From contig NC_071338.1 in NCBI RefSeq assembly GCF_027744825.2, positions 26,364,001-26,428,000 on the forward strand: DNA of 64,000 bases, written 5' to 3'. Under the pieces are notes generated by a model. The model did not search any database, was not told the origin of the DNA, and saw nothing but the letters and a program-made list of their open reading frames with translations. This document shows, piece by piece, positions 1 to 13,961 of the stretch (the stretch's first letter is position 1; each line of letters begins with the position of its first letter). A program made the translations under genes and the position numbers. Source of the stretch: Synchiropus splendidus (Eukaryota; Chordata; Actinopteri; Syngnathiformes; Callionymidae).

Positions 1-563
1 ATGCTTTAACTAAAATTGAAGAACTTTTCCTGAGATTGTTTCCTACTGTGCCTTCATCTTCAAATTCATCACAGTTCAATATTCCGTTTTGTCTGTTAGC
101 AACTCCTAGTATTTTAATCAAAAGAGCATTGCATCAAACAGAGTGTTTTAGGCAATTATTGTTCACTTTCTTCTTTGGGGGATAAAAAGGACTTGGGCAA
201 TATTAAATCACTGTACCATACAAACCAAACCAAGCATGAGACTTTAAAGAGCTCTTTTAAAACCTTCAGAAAAGAAGAAAATATCTCCCGTTCAACCCTG
301 TAACCTTTCATGTCCCGAGCACTCTGCTCCTCTCATCTTTTGCTCAGGGTTTTTTTTATTCTTTCTGCATTATAAAGATTTTGCTGCACAGTGACGGCTT
401 GAATGGTAAGACCTTTGCTGCAGTTCAGCACAGTGATGATGCTGCGCAAATGTTCTGCCTTATTGTCTGTTGAAGGATGATTATACAGTCCACAGTTTAG
501 ATGGTTAGAAAATGTGGGAATTTATATATATATATATATATATATACAGTTGAGAAACAACTT

Positions 564-610
<47 letters not shown>

Positions 611-2653
611 AAGTTTTTTCATACACCTATTAACAGTTTCATAACTGAAAATAAAAGAACCTTTGGCTGCTTTGCAACAGCAAAAGGTCACCCAGCCCAG
701 GGCTCATTATACATTTATCCCAGGGCCATTTCTACGTGCATCACAAACATGGCAGCCTTGACCGTAGCCAGAAGGTGTAGTAGGGTGGAAGTGTGTTTTG
801 GGAGTTACTCTCTACCAAGGATTTTAGTGATTTAATTTTCATTCGTTGTCCTGGTTCTGATTTACTTATTGATCTCCAGTTTTAAGATTCGGGTGAAGGC
901 TAGAAATATGTTTTGGATTAGTTACTTGACCCTCGATGACTTATTTTCTTGTTCCTTTGGATTTAAGCTACAATCCAAAAGAAATATTGTTAGCATTACG
1001 CGTGTACTTGTATGCTGACATTTTCAAGAAAAAGTATTTTGCGCTCGGTTGAAAGGGAATCTTATTTCTAGACTGGAATGAACTTGTTTTTTGATTTGTT
1101 TGAACTAAAATGATCTTATTGGATGGGAAGCCTTTCTTTGCATGGAAACCCAGAGTGCTTCACCAGGCAGCTTCTTCAGGTAGGACCTTCTTCTGGGCCT
1201 CTTCCTCTTATCACTTGACCAGACACTTGGAGGAGGAATCTTAATGAATCTGAGAAGTTGTTTTTGTTGGTTTGGGTTCGTTGTTTCAATCACAATTGAG
1301 TGATGGTCAGACATGATATTGTGTCCTCAACACTGAAGATGCTGGTTCCATCAGGGAGCGGGTTTCTTCCAGTTTTAAAGGACGACCAAAAATCTTGTAT
1401 TAGTTCCTCTCTGTGCAGGAAGGAGTTCGTGGGAGCCACTCAGTGAATCTCGCCGGTGTGACTGTATATGCCAGGGAAATTACGTTGGAAGTTCATCTGT
1501 GGCCTGAAGCTTGTTTGCCCATGAAAATCCATGTACTCTGTTTAAGCCACAGGGTTCAGAGAGCAAGAAAAAAGTAGCGGTAAGTCAGGAAATTACCATG
1601 CAGACACAAGACGTGTACAAGTCATGTTCAACGTGACGCCTGCAAGCTGGTCTTGCTGTCCCCAACTCGTGATCCGATTGGCTATCGCAACCATCCATCA
1701 GCTATATTTGTCCCTTCACTCAGAGTGCACCTGCGCCTGTACTGTCGATTCTGAAAGCCTCAGACAGAGGTCATGTAACCTAGCAACACAAGCTAGCTGA
1801 ATTCTGATTGGATAAAAATTTGGAAAACATGGAAAAACAACCCTGGAATACACTATGACATGAATATGAATAATATATTTTGCATATAATATGTATATTA
1901 TATATAATACATTTGGGAAAATACCTTAAAAATGAAATTAACCATTTCATTTGAACCGAAATGCTAGTTCTTATTTAGCAGAGACTACATGACAATCACC
2001 TGTTCAGGCACAAGATTATCAGTAAAATGTGATCACAGAAATTCTGCTTTGGATTGGATTCCAGCTCATGAGACGTGTTTGCTTTTAGTGATCCAATCCA
2101 CAGTGGGCTGATGGCGGACTTACCTGCATCCCCGTGATTGATGGGAGACATTGCTGCTCGGAGATATCAGATCAGATAAGACTTTATTGATTCTCTAGCT
2201 AGGACTGCGATGGAAGTGTTTTCATTGTGATATCATCGTGCAGAGCATATGAATGTATGAAAATGAGAGACATCTTCATCACACTTAGGTTATTGATATC
2301 CTTTTTTTTTTTTTTGATTGACTGACGTTGCTATTATTAAAGTTGAGTTCTTCTGTATGAACCAAATAGACTTTCACTCTTCTTATCGCATCAAAGGTGT
2401 GTGTAATGAAACAAAACCAATGTAATAATCCCACTCAAAAATTTTGGGAGGTGTGAGTTTGCTAAAATTAAAATACTGCAAATTGCTCTTGAAACAAAGT
2501 GCATTTTAACTTATCACGGTGTGATTTAAACGTTTTTTTCCCCAAACATTTTTTCCCCATAAGTTTCACATGTTCACAAATTGTGCATTAGTTTTCATGC
2601 TTAATTTATAATTTAGTAGAGTACTGAACCACAGATGTTAGATGGTCTATATA
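1..2653. other. Intergenic stretch without a recognisable gene
   Basis: AT-rich sequence with no open frame that looks like a conserved exon on either strand. It holds the AT microsatellites at 523-607 and a short fragment near 2170-2200 (agataagactttattgat) that resembles the ends of a common fish repeat. I see nothing else to annotate. Confidence 0.6.
523..607. repeat. (AT)n microsatellite, two runs
   Basis: Two perfect AT/TA runs, about 523-546 and 566-607, separated by about 20 bases of unique sequence (acagttgagaaacaac). Confidence 0.95.
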
Positions 2654-3300
2654 CAGTGGTACCTCGGTTCTCCACCACAATCTGTTCCAGACGGCCGTTT
2701 GAGAAGCGATTTGTTCGAAATCTGAATGGATTTTTCCCATTACAATGGGAGGAAAAAGAAATAATGCGTTCCAAGCCTTAAAATATGCTTTTGTAGGAGT
2801 GAATGTAGAGTGTCTGCTGCAGGTGGCTGTTCCTCTATGTGTGTGGCCGCTGCATGTGGGAGGGGTTGCCGAGTGAGTGACGTCTCTCCATAAGTGAAGA
2901 GGTGCCCGGTGCGTGTCCAGCTCTGAATGTGCGCTTCTGTGCAGTTTGGCTGTGACAAAGTCATGAACCAAGTCACGCTCTGTCCCAGACTCGCCTCATC
3001 CCTGTCCCAGCTCCAGCCCACAACAGGACATCAAACCCTGGAGTCAAGTCCTAGAGTGAGCACCTCCCCTGTGACACTCTACCACAGTCCAGTGCGGAGA
3101 CAGGAAAGGTTTTACACCTCAATATGCAGGAAAAACAGTCAGTAAATGTCGATAGCAGAAGACATCTGCACACAGAGGCTGCGTTATACACAATAACAAA
3201 CGCGTCGTGGGTCAGCTGATCGGTCCGCGCACGTTATGTTTTTTCCGGCTTTTTTCGGGGGCGTTCGGGTTCTGGTTTTTTGTTCGAAATCCGAAGCAAA
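2654..3300. mobile_element. Mariner-type MITE, copy A (right end lost)
   Basis: The left end reads CAGTGGTACCTCGGTT directly after a TA dinucleotide, as expected of Tc1/mariner elements, which target TA. The interior matches the complete copy at 13300-13961 almost base for base over about 500 bases: the same TTTTTCCCATTACAATG, the same gtgaatgtagagtgtctgc and the same tail ttcgaaatccgaagcaaaa. The right terminal repeat present in the other copy is missing, and similarity stops near 3300. A region around 3200-3280 is longer than in the other copy. The 90-120 codon open frames inside it occur in both copies and resemble no transposase, so the element is non-autonomous. Confidence 0.75.
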
Positions 3301-3720
3301 AAGTGCCATCAGACCGCTTCTCTGAGGACCAAAAAAAGTTCAACTCCGCTTGTGCATTTTAGTATTCAGCATGAGTAGCTTTTTAGCATAACTCACATGC
3401 AAAATAATTCAATGTCAAGCATCAGCCGTGAGGGACGCTCAAGTCATCTTAATGAAATTTTATACTGTAATGCATCTTTTATCTCTGAGGCCACAAGTTT
3501 CTTTTCAGATCAATATCAATGTCATTGCACAGCAATTTTTCTCTGTTCTTGGGATGAAACGCAAGAGAGAAGACAAAGCAATCAATGCAGGCTCAAGTTT
3601 TGCTGTTTTCCCGTTTAGAAAGTGATACTTGTGAATGACGTACAGTACACCCCTTGCATATATAGCGCTGCCATATTTTAAACCTCTGCATTTATTATTT
3701 TCCTTTTTATTTTTACATTG

Positions 3721-3918
3721 GTAGGAAGATGTTGAGGTTGGAACTGCCAGGCAGAACGGGGAGAGGAAGGTCAAGAGGAGGTTTATGGAGGTGGTGAAGG
3801 AGGACATGAGGTTTGTAGGTTTGAGAGAAGAGGAAGCAGAGGACAGGGTGAGATGGAGGAAGATGATCCGCTGTGGCCACCACTAAAGGGAGAAGCTGAA
3901 AGAAGAAGAAGAAAACTA
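3721..3918 (+). mobile_element. 5'-truncated LINE 3' end (RTE-like)
   Basis: This short stretch encodes a typical fish non-LTR retrotransposon C-terminus (segments EDVEVGTARQ and DRVRWRKMIRCG). It closes with the familiar ATCCGCTGTGGCCACC motif and a GAAGAAGAA tail. Only the last ~200 bases remain, as expected of 5'-truncated insertion. RTE-type assignment is from memory of fish repeats; the LINE nature is firmer than the clade. Confidence 0.65.
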
Positions 3919-6127
3919 TGAATCAATTCCTTTATTATCCCAATGAATCATAGAAGAAACACAGCAGAGTAAACAGAAGAACAGTATCACTCACAAACAT
4001 GAATACTTCACGCCCACCTTTTACCAAACACAATTCAGTTCCATTCTGTTTCCCCAAAAAGGAAGTGAAATAAAAGCGACAGAAATTGATGCTGGATTCT
4101 GACCTCTGTGTCTCACTGGTCTCCGTGAATTATTCCATTTGTCCTTGCTGTAAGTACATTTTAAGATATAAGATTAGATAATGTCTCACTTCATTGATCC
4201 CCTCTGGGATGACATGGTGTGTTAGAGGCTGCATGCAAGAGAAAAAATATTAAACCTGGCCCTTTCTGAAGCTTGGTCTTTTAATAAATAAGGAGTCAGA
4301 GTTGATTAAAAATTTAAACAGACCTGTTACAAAATAATGAAATATTAATTCATGTGTAAATGAAGGTCTAGTTCACTGAAATGTTTACTTTCCACAGGCC
4401 GATGTTGTTTTTCGTTCTGTTGTCTCAGTTGCATTTTGCCTCTTGAGTAACTTTAGTAGTTAGAAAGCCTTACCCTTTGTAAGCCAGAATGCAGTCTCGG
4501 TTTTTGTAGAACAGCAAGTTGTGTTGTTCATGTTTACATGCTTTAATACAAGTGGGATTTTCCTCTGTCTCTTCCCTTACAAACGTAGCCGAGGGCTGGA
4601 ATATTGATGGACCAGCAATTACGGAACAATGTGTACAGGTCGGGGCCACAGACTTGTTTGTTTTTGAACAGGCCTGTAAGGCGATGTGGTCATGACGGAT
4701 TTGATCGCAATCAGTTGCAGTTTTGCTGAGAGGGGCCACAGGGTGCAGAATATGACCCAAATGCCATGGAGATTGAACACATGGCCTTTGTATTCTCATC
4801 TGAAACAGGAACTATGTGACAAGAGTGAGAAATGAGTGACCAAGGGTTGATTGGTGATATGAACCAGATATTGAGGGACATTCTTTGGCGAGTCAAATAA
4901 AAAAACATCCACCCAGAACATCCTGATGCAAATGACTGACAAACTAGCGATGCACTCATGTTTCAACCTCTAGGCCTGTGGGACGAACACAGCCTGCCAA
5001 GTTGTTTTAAATGGCCTGCGAAACTTTGGCTACATATATTTGGTTTAAAGTTCAGGTCTAGTTTAAAGTGCACCAAAAATTAAACACCCAGCAAAACATC
5101 CTGTTTTATTCTGGTGGGGTTAGTCTGGTCTTCCTGTGTGCACCTCGTCTGTCTTGTCAGTGTCCACCTCTAATCCCTTCATCGATTGGTGTCTTGCTCT
5201 GTGTCTCCTTTATCTGCCCCTCTGTTCCAGTGTTGGTGCATTTTTATCTCGATGTTTTGTCAAGTCCTCGTCCTCTTCTTGTTGAGTTTACTCCGCATTC
5301 AGAGTCAAGAAACTGTTTGGATGAGTCCTCTCTCATCAAGTCCGTCTTCTTGTCAAGTTTAGTGCCAATTCTCCACGTCCAGTAACAGAATGATCGAGTC
5401 CCGTCTTGTCAAGTCATCATCTCGTCTTGCCCCGCCAAGTCAAGCGACAGCCTGGTCGAGTCTTGTTACGTCTAGTCAAGTCATCTCCTTATCCTGCCCC
5501 GTCAATTCTCCAAGTCAAGTAAAGTAAGTATCAAGTCACTTCTCATCTGGTCAAGTCATCGTCTCATGCAGTTATGTGAAGTCTTGTCACAACGGGTCTT
5601 GTCATCGTGTTGGCAAGTCATCGTCTTGTTTTTTGTCATCAAGTCCAGGTCAAGTCTTTTCTATGTCTAGTTCTCTTCTCATCTTGTCTGGCTTTGTCCA
5701 TTTTCTGTTGCCCTTTAAGGTTTTGGGTTTGGATGAAACACCATTGTTTAAATCCGGTCCTGCTCTGCCTACTGCTTCTGGGTCCTAGACTCCTGCAGAC
5801 CCTTTGACAAAATCAGGAAAACTGATGCAGATTTAATTGCCATTAATTGCATTTAAATATTTGAAACCAAAATGATCACATTTAATTGGATCTATACACA
5901 AATCTTATGCATGACAAAGAAAGTTCATATGCAATTCATCTGTGTAATTTTCATCGATTGATTTGGTTTGTTTGTAATTAATTAATCGATATTAATCTCT
6001 TTAAATCTCACCCCAGTATTCAGATGAGGAACACCATTTAATTTTTTACATCAACCTCTGACTTGGACTGTTTCAAATTGTGACCCAATTGCATCAGTTG
6101 GACCTCTCTGATGAAGAGGATCTGGAA
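3919..6127. other. Intergenic stretch
   Basis: No gene seen. It contains a short fish-repeat tail near 4170-4215 (cttcattgatcccctctggg), the degenerate GTCAAGTC array at 5240-5690, and an ATTAATCGAT-rich stretch near 5960-5995 that looks like another decayed repeat. Confidence 0.55.
5240..5690. repeat. Degenerate GTCAAGTC/CATCGTCTTG minisatellite-like array
   Basis: The words GTCAAGTC, CAAGTCATCGTCTTGTC and close variants recur more than ten times over ~450 bases with irregular spacing, for example near 5412, 5476, 5510, 5552, 5610 and 5650. The units are too diverged for a clean period, so this is an old tandem array or part of a repeat-rich mobile element. The strand is strongly pyrimidine-rich. 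Confidence 0.6.
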
Positions 6128-6876
6128 CAGCGTTTTTCAACTGGGGTGTCGTGGGAGCATGGTGGTGCGCAGCGCTCTCTTCCCTCACACTCACAGCGAA
6201 GAAGCCGCTCACATGCGCAACTTCCAGCTGTTTTTAAACCTGATGCACCTCTAACTTGACCACACACTTTCACCACAGAACCATGGAGGGAGGGATCCTT
6301 GTCGGACCCGCAACACCAAAGACTGTCTGCACCGCAGAGCTAACAGAGCTAACGGCTAACGTGACGTCTCACTGCAAAACTTTATTGATACTCATGGACT
6401 GTCAAAGTTTGCTTTGTGGTTTAAAAGTTGGTGAAAAACTAAATGCACAACAAAATAAATGCGCTTTAAAATGTGAAGAGAGAAACAATAATTGTTTCTA
6501 CGAAGCAAGTTCAGGCAAAGAATGCTATGGATTTGTCTGGAAACTCAAAACTACAATAAAATCATACAAAAGAGAAGGGACAAAATCGAAACAGTTATTT
6601 AAAGTAAGTAAATAAATAAATAAATCATCATATATTTTGCCATATTGCCCTATTCTGGGCACATTTGAAACAAATACATTTTCTGCAATTTGTTTCTGCA
6701 AAAGCCTGACAAAATAACAACCAAGTGTCAGGAGCTACAGTTTTTCACACATTAATAGGGATTTTCTATTGGGCTTTAAGCACAAGTGCGCTTTAGCCGA
6801 GGTTCCTTTGGTGGTGTGTCCCAGGATTTTTCCAATGAAGAAAGGGTGCTGTGGCTAGATAATGGTTGAAAAACTG
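6128..6876. mobile_element. hAT-type (Charlie-like) DNA transposon remnant
   Basis: The ends form an imperfect inverted repeat: CAGCGTTTTTCAACTGG on the left and the complement of CAGTTTTTCAACCATT on the right. The inner right flank (tttggtggtgtgtcccaggatttttccaatgaag) is the sequence usually seen just inside fish hAT ends. No transposase frame survives; the 119-codon frame inside does not resemble one. I could not find a convincing 8-bp target duplication. Confidence 0.6.
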
Positions 6877-8492
6877 GAAGAGTGACTGGGTCATCCTTCA
6901 GTAGCAGCCGCCACATTCCGGGATTGACAGTGTGGATGCGGCCAAAACTACAAGACTTCGCCTCAGAAATCTACCGACGTAGCTCATGGCTGGTAATTTA
7001 TGCTACCTTTGCATACAAACTGTCCCATTCAAATGTTGCCGTCACTGATCATATACTTCATGTTCACCAATACATCCACCAGGGGGAGCAGCGCGGAGTC
7101 AAAAGTTTCTGAGGTTATTTGTCAACAACAAACTCCAAGACAAACAAAGTATTATTCATGTCCCTCTAGCACAAAAGAGGTGGCGGTGGTCGGTGAGGCC
7201 ATTAAATACAGTATATAGTGACTGGAGGACGGAGAATTTCCGGCCCTCTCATGTCCCAACAGAGCTACATATCAGGTAGTAATGGCAGCACTGCGCCTCC
7301 ATGGTTTCCGGTGGTACTGCTCGGTTCGATCCGTATCCTTAAGCTCTGCAGAAACGTGCTAAATTACTGACAAAATGAACGCAGATCACAGACAGAAGGC
7401 TCCGTCTGTATCCGAATCCATTGGAACGTTGAGCAGAAATGGGCCTTTAGTGAGAGCAGGTTAAGTGACAGACTGGCTCTTAGTCGAGTGGAGCTCCTGT
7501 CGCTCTTGCAAAGGATTTGTACAGCCTCCACTGAGCCAGTGAAGCAACACCATGGAGCAGTCAACAATTCTTATTGAGCATAAGCACAGATGGAAGCAAC
7601 CTCAAGCCTGTAATGCGAACAGCCTCACATGTTTTTGAGTTTGAACACGTGAATGAGTTGGCATATTGAAACTAAGACTTATGTAAATTTGAGTTCACGC
7701 ACAAGCGAAGGTGAAATTTGATCCCTGGACCTAAAGCTTATTAATGTGTGTGTGTGTGCTCCCGGCTGTCCAGAAGTATCTTGAGAATTAATTTTAACTT
7801 GTATTATAGAATTCTTATTCACTGATCGTCTTCGGTACTGAAACAGTTTGGCACATCTTGCCAGGAAATAAATTCTCCCCGACACTTGAGCAATTTATTT
7901 CAGCCTCAGCACTCGTCTCTGTCACCTGCTCAGCTGCGCAGGTTGGAAATCACAACTTGTCAGCACAGTCGAGCTCTCCGGACTTTTTTTTTTTTTTTTT
8001 CATTTAGCCAGACTTCTCTCTGAATTCGCCCTCATTCCCTGAAATGTCCGACTGGAAACCCTTGAGAGAAGTGCCACCATCACAGTCAGAGACTAATGAG
8101 CAAAGGATCATCACTCTGATCTCGATACAGCGTTCAACATTTAAATGCTCACATGAGCCGGCTGGGGAGAAGAGTTTCACTCTAGCCCCCCCCCAAAAAA
8201 ACCCAACTCCTCTTCCAGGTAGCTAATGATGGGTCTGTCTTTAATCTGCTTGAAGCGTCACCTGGCAGCCGCTGTTACCATGGCGACAGATCCTAAAGAG
8301 TTTGCAGCAGTTTCTCTTTGTGTGAAACATATTTAACGTCTGGCTCACACTGTGGCGGCTTCCTTCCTTATTGACCTCAATTAGGAATTATGTTCTGCTT
8401 ATTTAAAGAATGTAATGAATGTAGAGCGACTGACACAGTGGTCGGCTCTCTTCGGGACCAGTTTTCTTTATTGCAGCAAGCTTTATTTAAAC
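6877..8492. other. Intergenic stretch
   Basis: No recognisable gene. It contains a short (GT)n at 7744-7758, a poly-T run near 7984-8001 and a C/A homopolymer run near 8185-8203. Confidence 0.55.
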
Positions 8493-9139
8493 CAGGGCTT
8501 CTTAACCTGTTTGAAACAAATGGACCTGGGGCCTATTCAAATAATAGAACTGATTCATGACTCTTGAGTTCATTTGTGATCAACAGCCATATTTAATCTA
8601 CTTACACGTAAACAAACCAAAACCTTGTGAAATGACATGAAACCATGTGAAATTTATTTGTCATCGAAAAGTCCAACCAGCAGCAGAACCAGGTGCAAGT
8701 CATGTTCAAATTTACGAAAGGAAAAAAACGCACTTGATGCAAACTATTGAGAAAATTGGAAAAACTGAGTACAATTCTTAATAAAATCCATATAATAAAA
8801 CCATGTCTAAATATCATAAAACCTAAATAGTATATTTTATTTAAACTTTTATTTCAAAATTTATTTATTTCAAAACTGCTTCAACAGGTGCTTTCATGAA
8901 GAGTTTTTACTGGTCATCATTTTTTTTCTTTTCAAGAACTTCTCCATAGTTGGTAACTGTCACAGATTTGCTGCTGTCAAGTCAATTCAGAGACACGCTA
9001 CCGCCACCATACGTGGCTCATGTATTAAAACTGAGCATCTTGCGACCCTAAAGTGTAAAACAAAAAAAACTTTTAGCGGCCCTCAAGGAGGCGTTCACGG
9101 CCCAACCATGGGCCCCGGCCCTGTGGTTAAGAATCACTG
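8493..9139 (-). mobile_element. hAT-type MITE, family 1 copy 1
   Basis: Terminal sequences CAGGGCTTCTTAACCTG and GTGGTTAAGAATCACTG are inverted copies of each other. The flanks are ATTTAAAC (8485-8492) and ATTTAAAT (9140-9147), a near-perfect 8-bp target duplication, the hAT signature. Related copies lie in the opposite orientation at 24071-24713 and 26370-26943, sharing the inner words AGTAGATTAAATATGG, CTGCTGCTGGTTGGAC and CCATATGTGGC. It carries no transposase. Confidence 0.8.
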
Positions 9140-10694
9140 ATTTAAATGACACCCAAAAAACACAATAAAATGTGCCAATTGTGCATTTTAAAAAGCAACA
9201 TTTTAAGATGCATCCTTTGTTTTGAATGTGGAACTGGTGTGAGTGGCCACAACAGAGCAAGAGTGAGATGAGAGCAAAAGAGAAAAGTGGGATCGAAATA
9301 ATTGCACCCAAAGAGGAAGTCCTGCACCGACCCGGGGCCACGTCAGAGCCGGTCCAGCGCATGAAGCATGAAGTCACTCCAATATGCTGTCTGAAACTGA
9401 GTGAAATTTTTAGGGCCTTAAGTGAGCGGCATCATTAAGTTCATGCCTCACCAGAAGCTAACAAGTTTCAGACTGATATTTTGTGACAGTAGGTGACTCA
9501 ACTTCCGCTTAAAGATGAAGATGGAATATTTCTGGGGGGAGGAACGATGTTGCGTGGGATGGCTGTCGGTATGACGTTCCTCCCTTGTGCTGGAGAATGT
9601 TTGGCGCTGGGATGACGGGTTTACTCAGAACACTTATCCAGACTCTCTGAGTATCAGATCCCATCAAACGTGAAGCCCATCAAAGATCCGGTAACAAGAC
9701 TCCATTTGCTTGATCCATTTGGAAGTCACCGCTCTGGTGCACAGACAGTCCAGTTCAGCTCTATTATGGGCCTCTATTGAATTCAGCAGACCTTGGTGAG
9801 GGGATGAGCGCTAACATCCTGTCTCATCTCCACCAAGTCAGCAGTTGCCAGCCTGCTCTTATGGAAGCTCCATGAAAAAATGTTTGTGAAAAAATTATTT
9901 CATGTCAGACTTTGACTCTTTTTTATGTCTTTTTACCCAGCATCTAAAATCTCTTTGTGACTTGCTATAGAATCCATTTTCTCATAATGTTGCTCTAATC
10001 TTTTTGCAGTTACTATTTTTTTAAAGCTGTCTCAAAGATTCTCCCCAGCCATTTATCATACACTTGTAATACTTGATTCAATCGTCTGCATTTATCCGTC
10101 TGTTTGTCCATCTTTTTCAGGAGATATTGGTGACGGGAGAAAGAACAGGTGAACACCTTTGGTGGCGTTGCAGATGACCATCTGGATCCTGGATTCTCTT
10201 GAAGAACATTTTGTCACCAGACAACTGTAGCGTGAACTTTCTTCCTCGCTCAACTTGCTATTTCCACTTGCTGTCAATCCTAATTCTGAAATGTATCTAT
10301 AATTATATTGATAAAATACAAGTGTGGCAACAATATTGAGTTTTTAAGAAGTACATATTAAGTGCGGAGCTGCTAAATGGAGGTCTGTTCTCTCTTGGTG
10401 TGTGTTCTTATTAGTACTTAAAGGATTTATATTTTACTTTGGTATCACAGGGTGAGCTTGATGAATTAAGAGTAGGACGTTAAAATTGTTATCTTTTTAT
10501 CGACACACCACTTAGAACAGGTACACAGTGTAGTTCAGATTCATCTTATGTTAACATTGATCTGTACAATGATTGACTGTCAGTAAAACTCTTTTTTTTT
10601 TATCTTAATGAATGTGATTCACATTTTGAAAATTACTTTTTAATCTCCTTTTTAACAGCTTAAGCTATAAAGAGTGGGAGTTTTGATCTTAAAC
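9140..10694. other. Intergenic stretch
   Basis: No gene or clear repeat recognised. Base composition is ordinary for the flanks. Confidence 0.5.
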
Positions 10695-11003
10695 CAGTGC
10701 TTCTGAATTATTTTCTCTTCGCCCCCCAACTCCCTGTCGCCTCTGTAAATAGTATCATTTGTCTATAAAATTATTATTAAGTACACCTATACATAGCGTT
10801 GTATTGTATGCTTGTTAACATTAAAGATAGATCAACTTCCATTCAAGAATTACTTTATTAAAATTGTTTTTGTCTGTAACAGAGGAGAATTAAAGTGCAT
10901 CAATTTGCCTGAAATATAAAAAATGGATGTGCAATTACACTTTACTCTAGTTCGGCAAAAAAGTATGTCACAGGTGCCCACACCCACTATTTAAGAAGAA
11001 CTG
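10695..11003. mobile_element. Short hAT-type MITE
   Basis: It begins CAGTGCTTCTGAATTATTTTCT followed by cgccccccaac, and ends with TTTAAGAAGAACTG, the inverse of the start. This is the usual fish Charlie-like terminal pattern. Flanking octamers TCTTAAAC (10687-10694) and CCTTAAAG (11004-11011) match at 6 of 8 positions, compatible with an old target duplication. At ~310 bases it is non-autonomous. Confidence 0.65.
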
Positions 11004-13299
<2,296 letters not shown>

Positions 13300-13961
13300 C
13301 AGTGCTACCTCGGTTCTCGACCACAATCCTTTCCAGACGGCCGTTCGAGAAGCGATTTGTTCGAAATCTGAATCGATTTTTCCCATTACAATGAATGGAA
13401 AAAGAAATAATGCGTTCCAAGCCTTAAAATAGGCTTTTGTAGGAGTGAATGTAGAGTGTCTGCTGCAGGTGGCTGTTCCTCTATGTGTGTGGCCGCTGCA
13501 TGTGGGAGAGGTTGCCGAGTGAGTGACGTCTCTCCAGAAGTGAAGAGGTGCCCGGTGCGTGTCCAGCTCTGAATGTGCGCTTCTGTGCAGTTTGGCTGTG
13601 ACAAAGTCATAAACCAAGTCACGCTCTGTCCCAGACTCGCCTCATCCCTGTCCCAGCTCCAGCCCACAACAGGACATCAAACCCTGGAGTGTGCGCTCCA
13701 GCCTCGGAGGTGTGGAGAGCGAGCACCTCCCCTGTGACACTCTACCACGGTCCAGTGTGGAGACAGGAAAGGTTTTACACCTCAATATGAAGAGAAAACA
13801 GTCAGTAAATGTAGCTAACGGGACACGTCTGCATACAGAGGCTGCGTTATACATAATAACAAAGCGCGTTTTCAGGGGCGATTTTCGTTTGAAATCCGAA
13901 GCAAAATAATCTCCAAATTTTTGTTTGAATTCCGGGACGTTCGAAAACCGAGGTACCACTG
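13300..13961. mobile_element. Mariner-type MITE, copy B (complete)
   Basis: Starts CAGTGCTACCTCGGTTCTCG and ends CGAAAACCGAGGTACCACTG, an inverted repeat of about 20 bases, with TA on each side (13298-13299 and 13962-13963). TA duplication plus a CAGT terminus fits the Tc1/mariner superfamily. It is 662 bases long and has no transposase frame. It is the reference copy for those at 2654 and 30655. Confidence 0.82.

Noticed and set aside
2170..2200. Short 'agataagactttattgat' words here, near 4175 and near 44750 as one mobile family
   Set aside because: They resemble the tail of a common fish repeat, but each is under 50 bases and I could not define boundaries or a family.
6256..6615. 119-codon + frame starting MTTHFHHRTM
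   Set aside because: It lies within a hAT remnant, has no recognisable domain, and no splice or regulatory context supports expression.
13386..13667. 93-codon frame conserved between 2740-3021 and 13386-13667
   Set aside because: Conservation is explained by two copies of one MITE; the frame resembles no transposase and differs in its ends between the copies.
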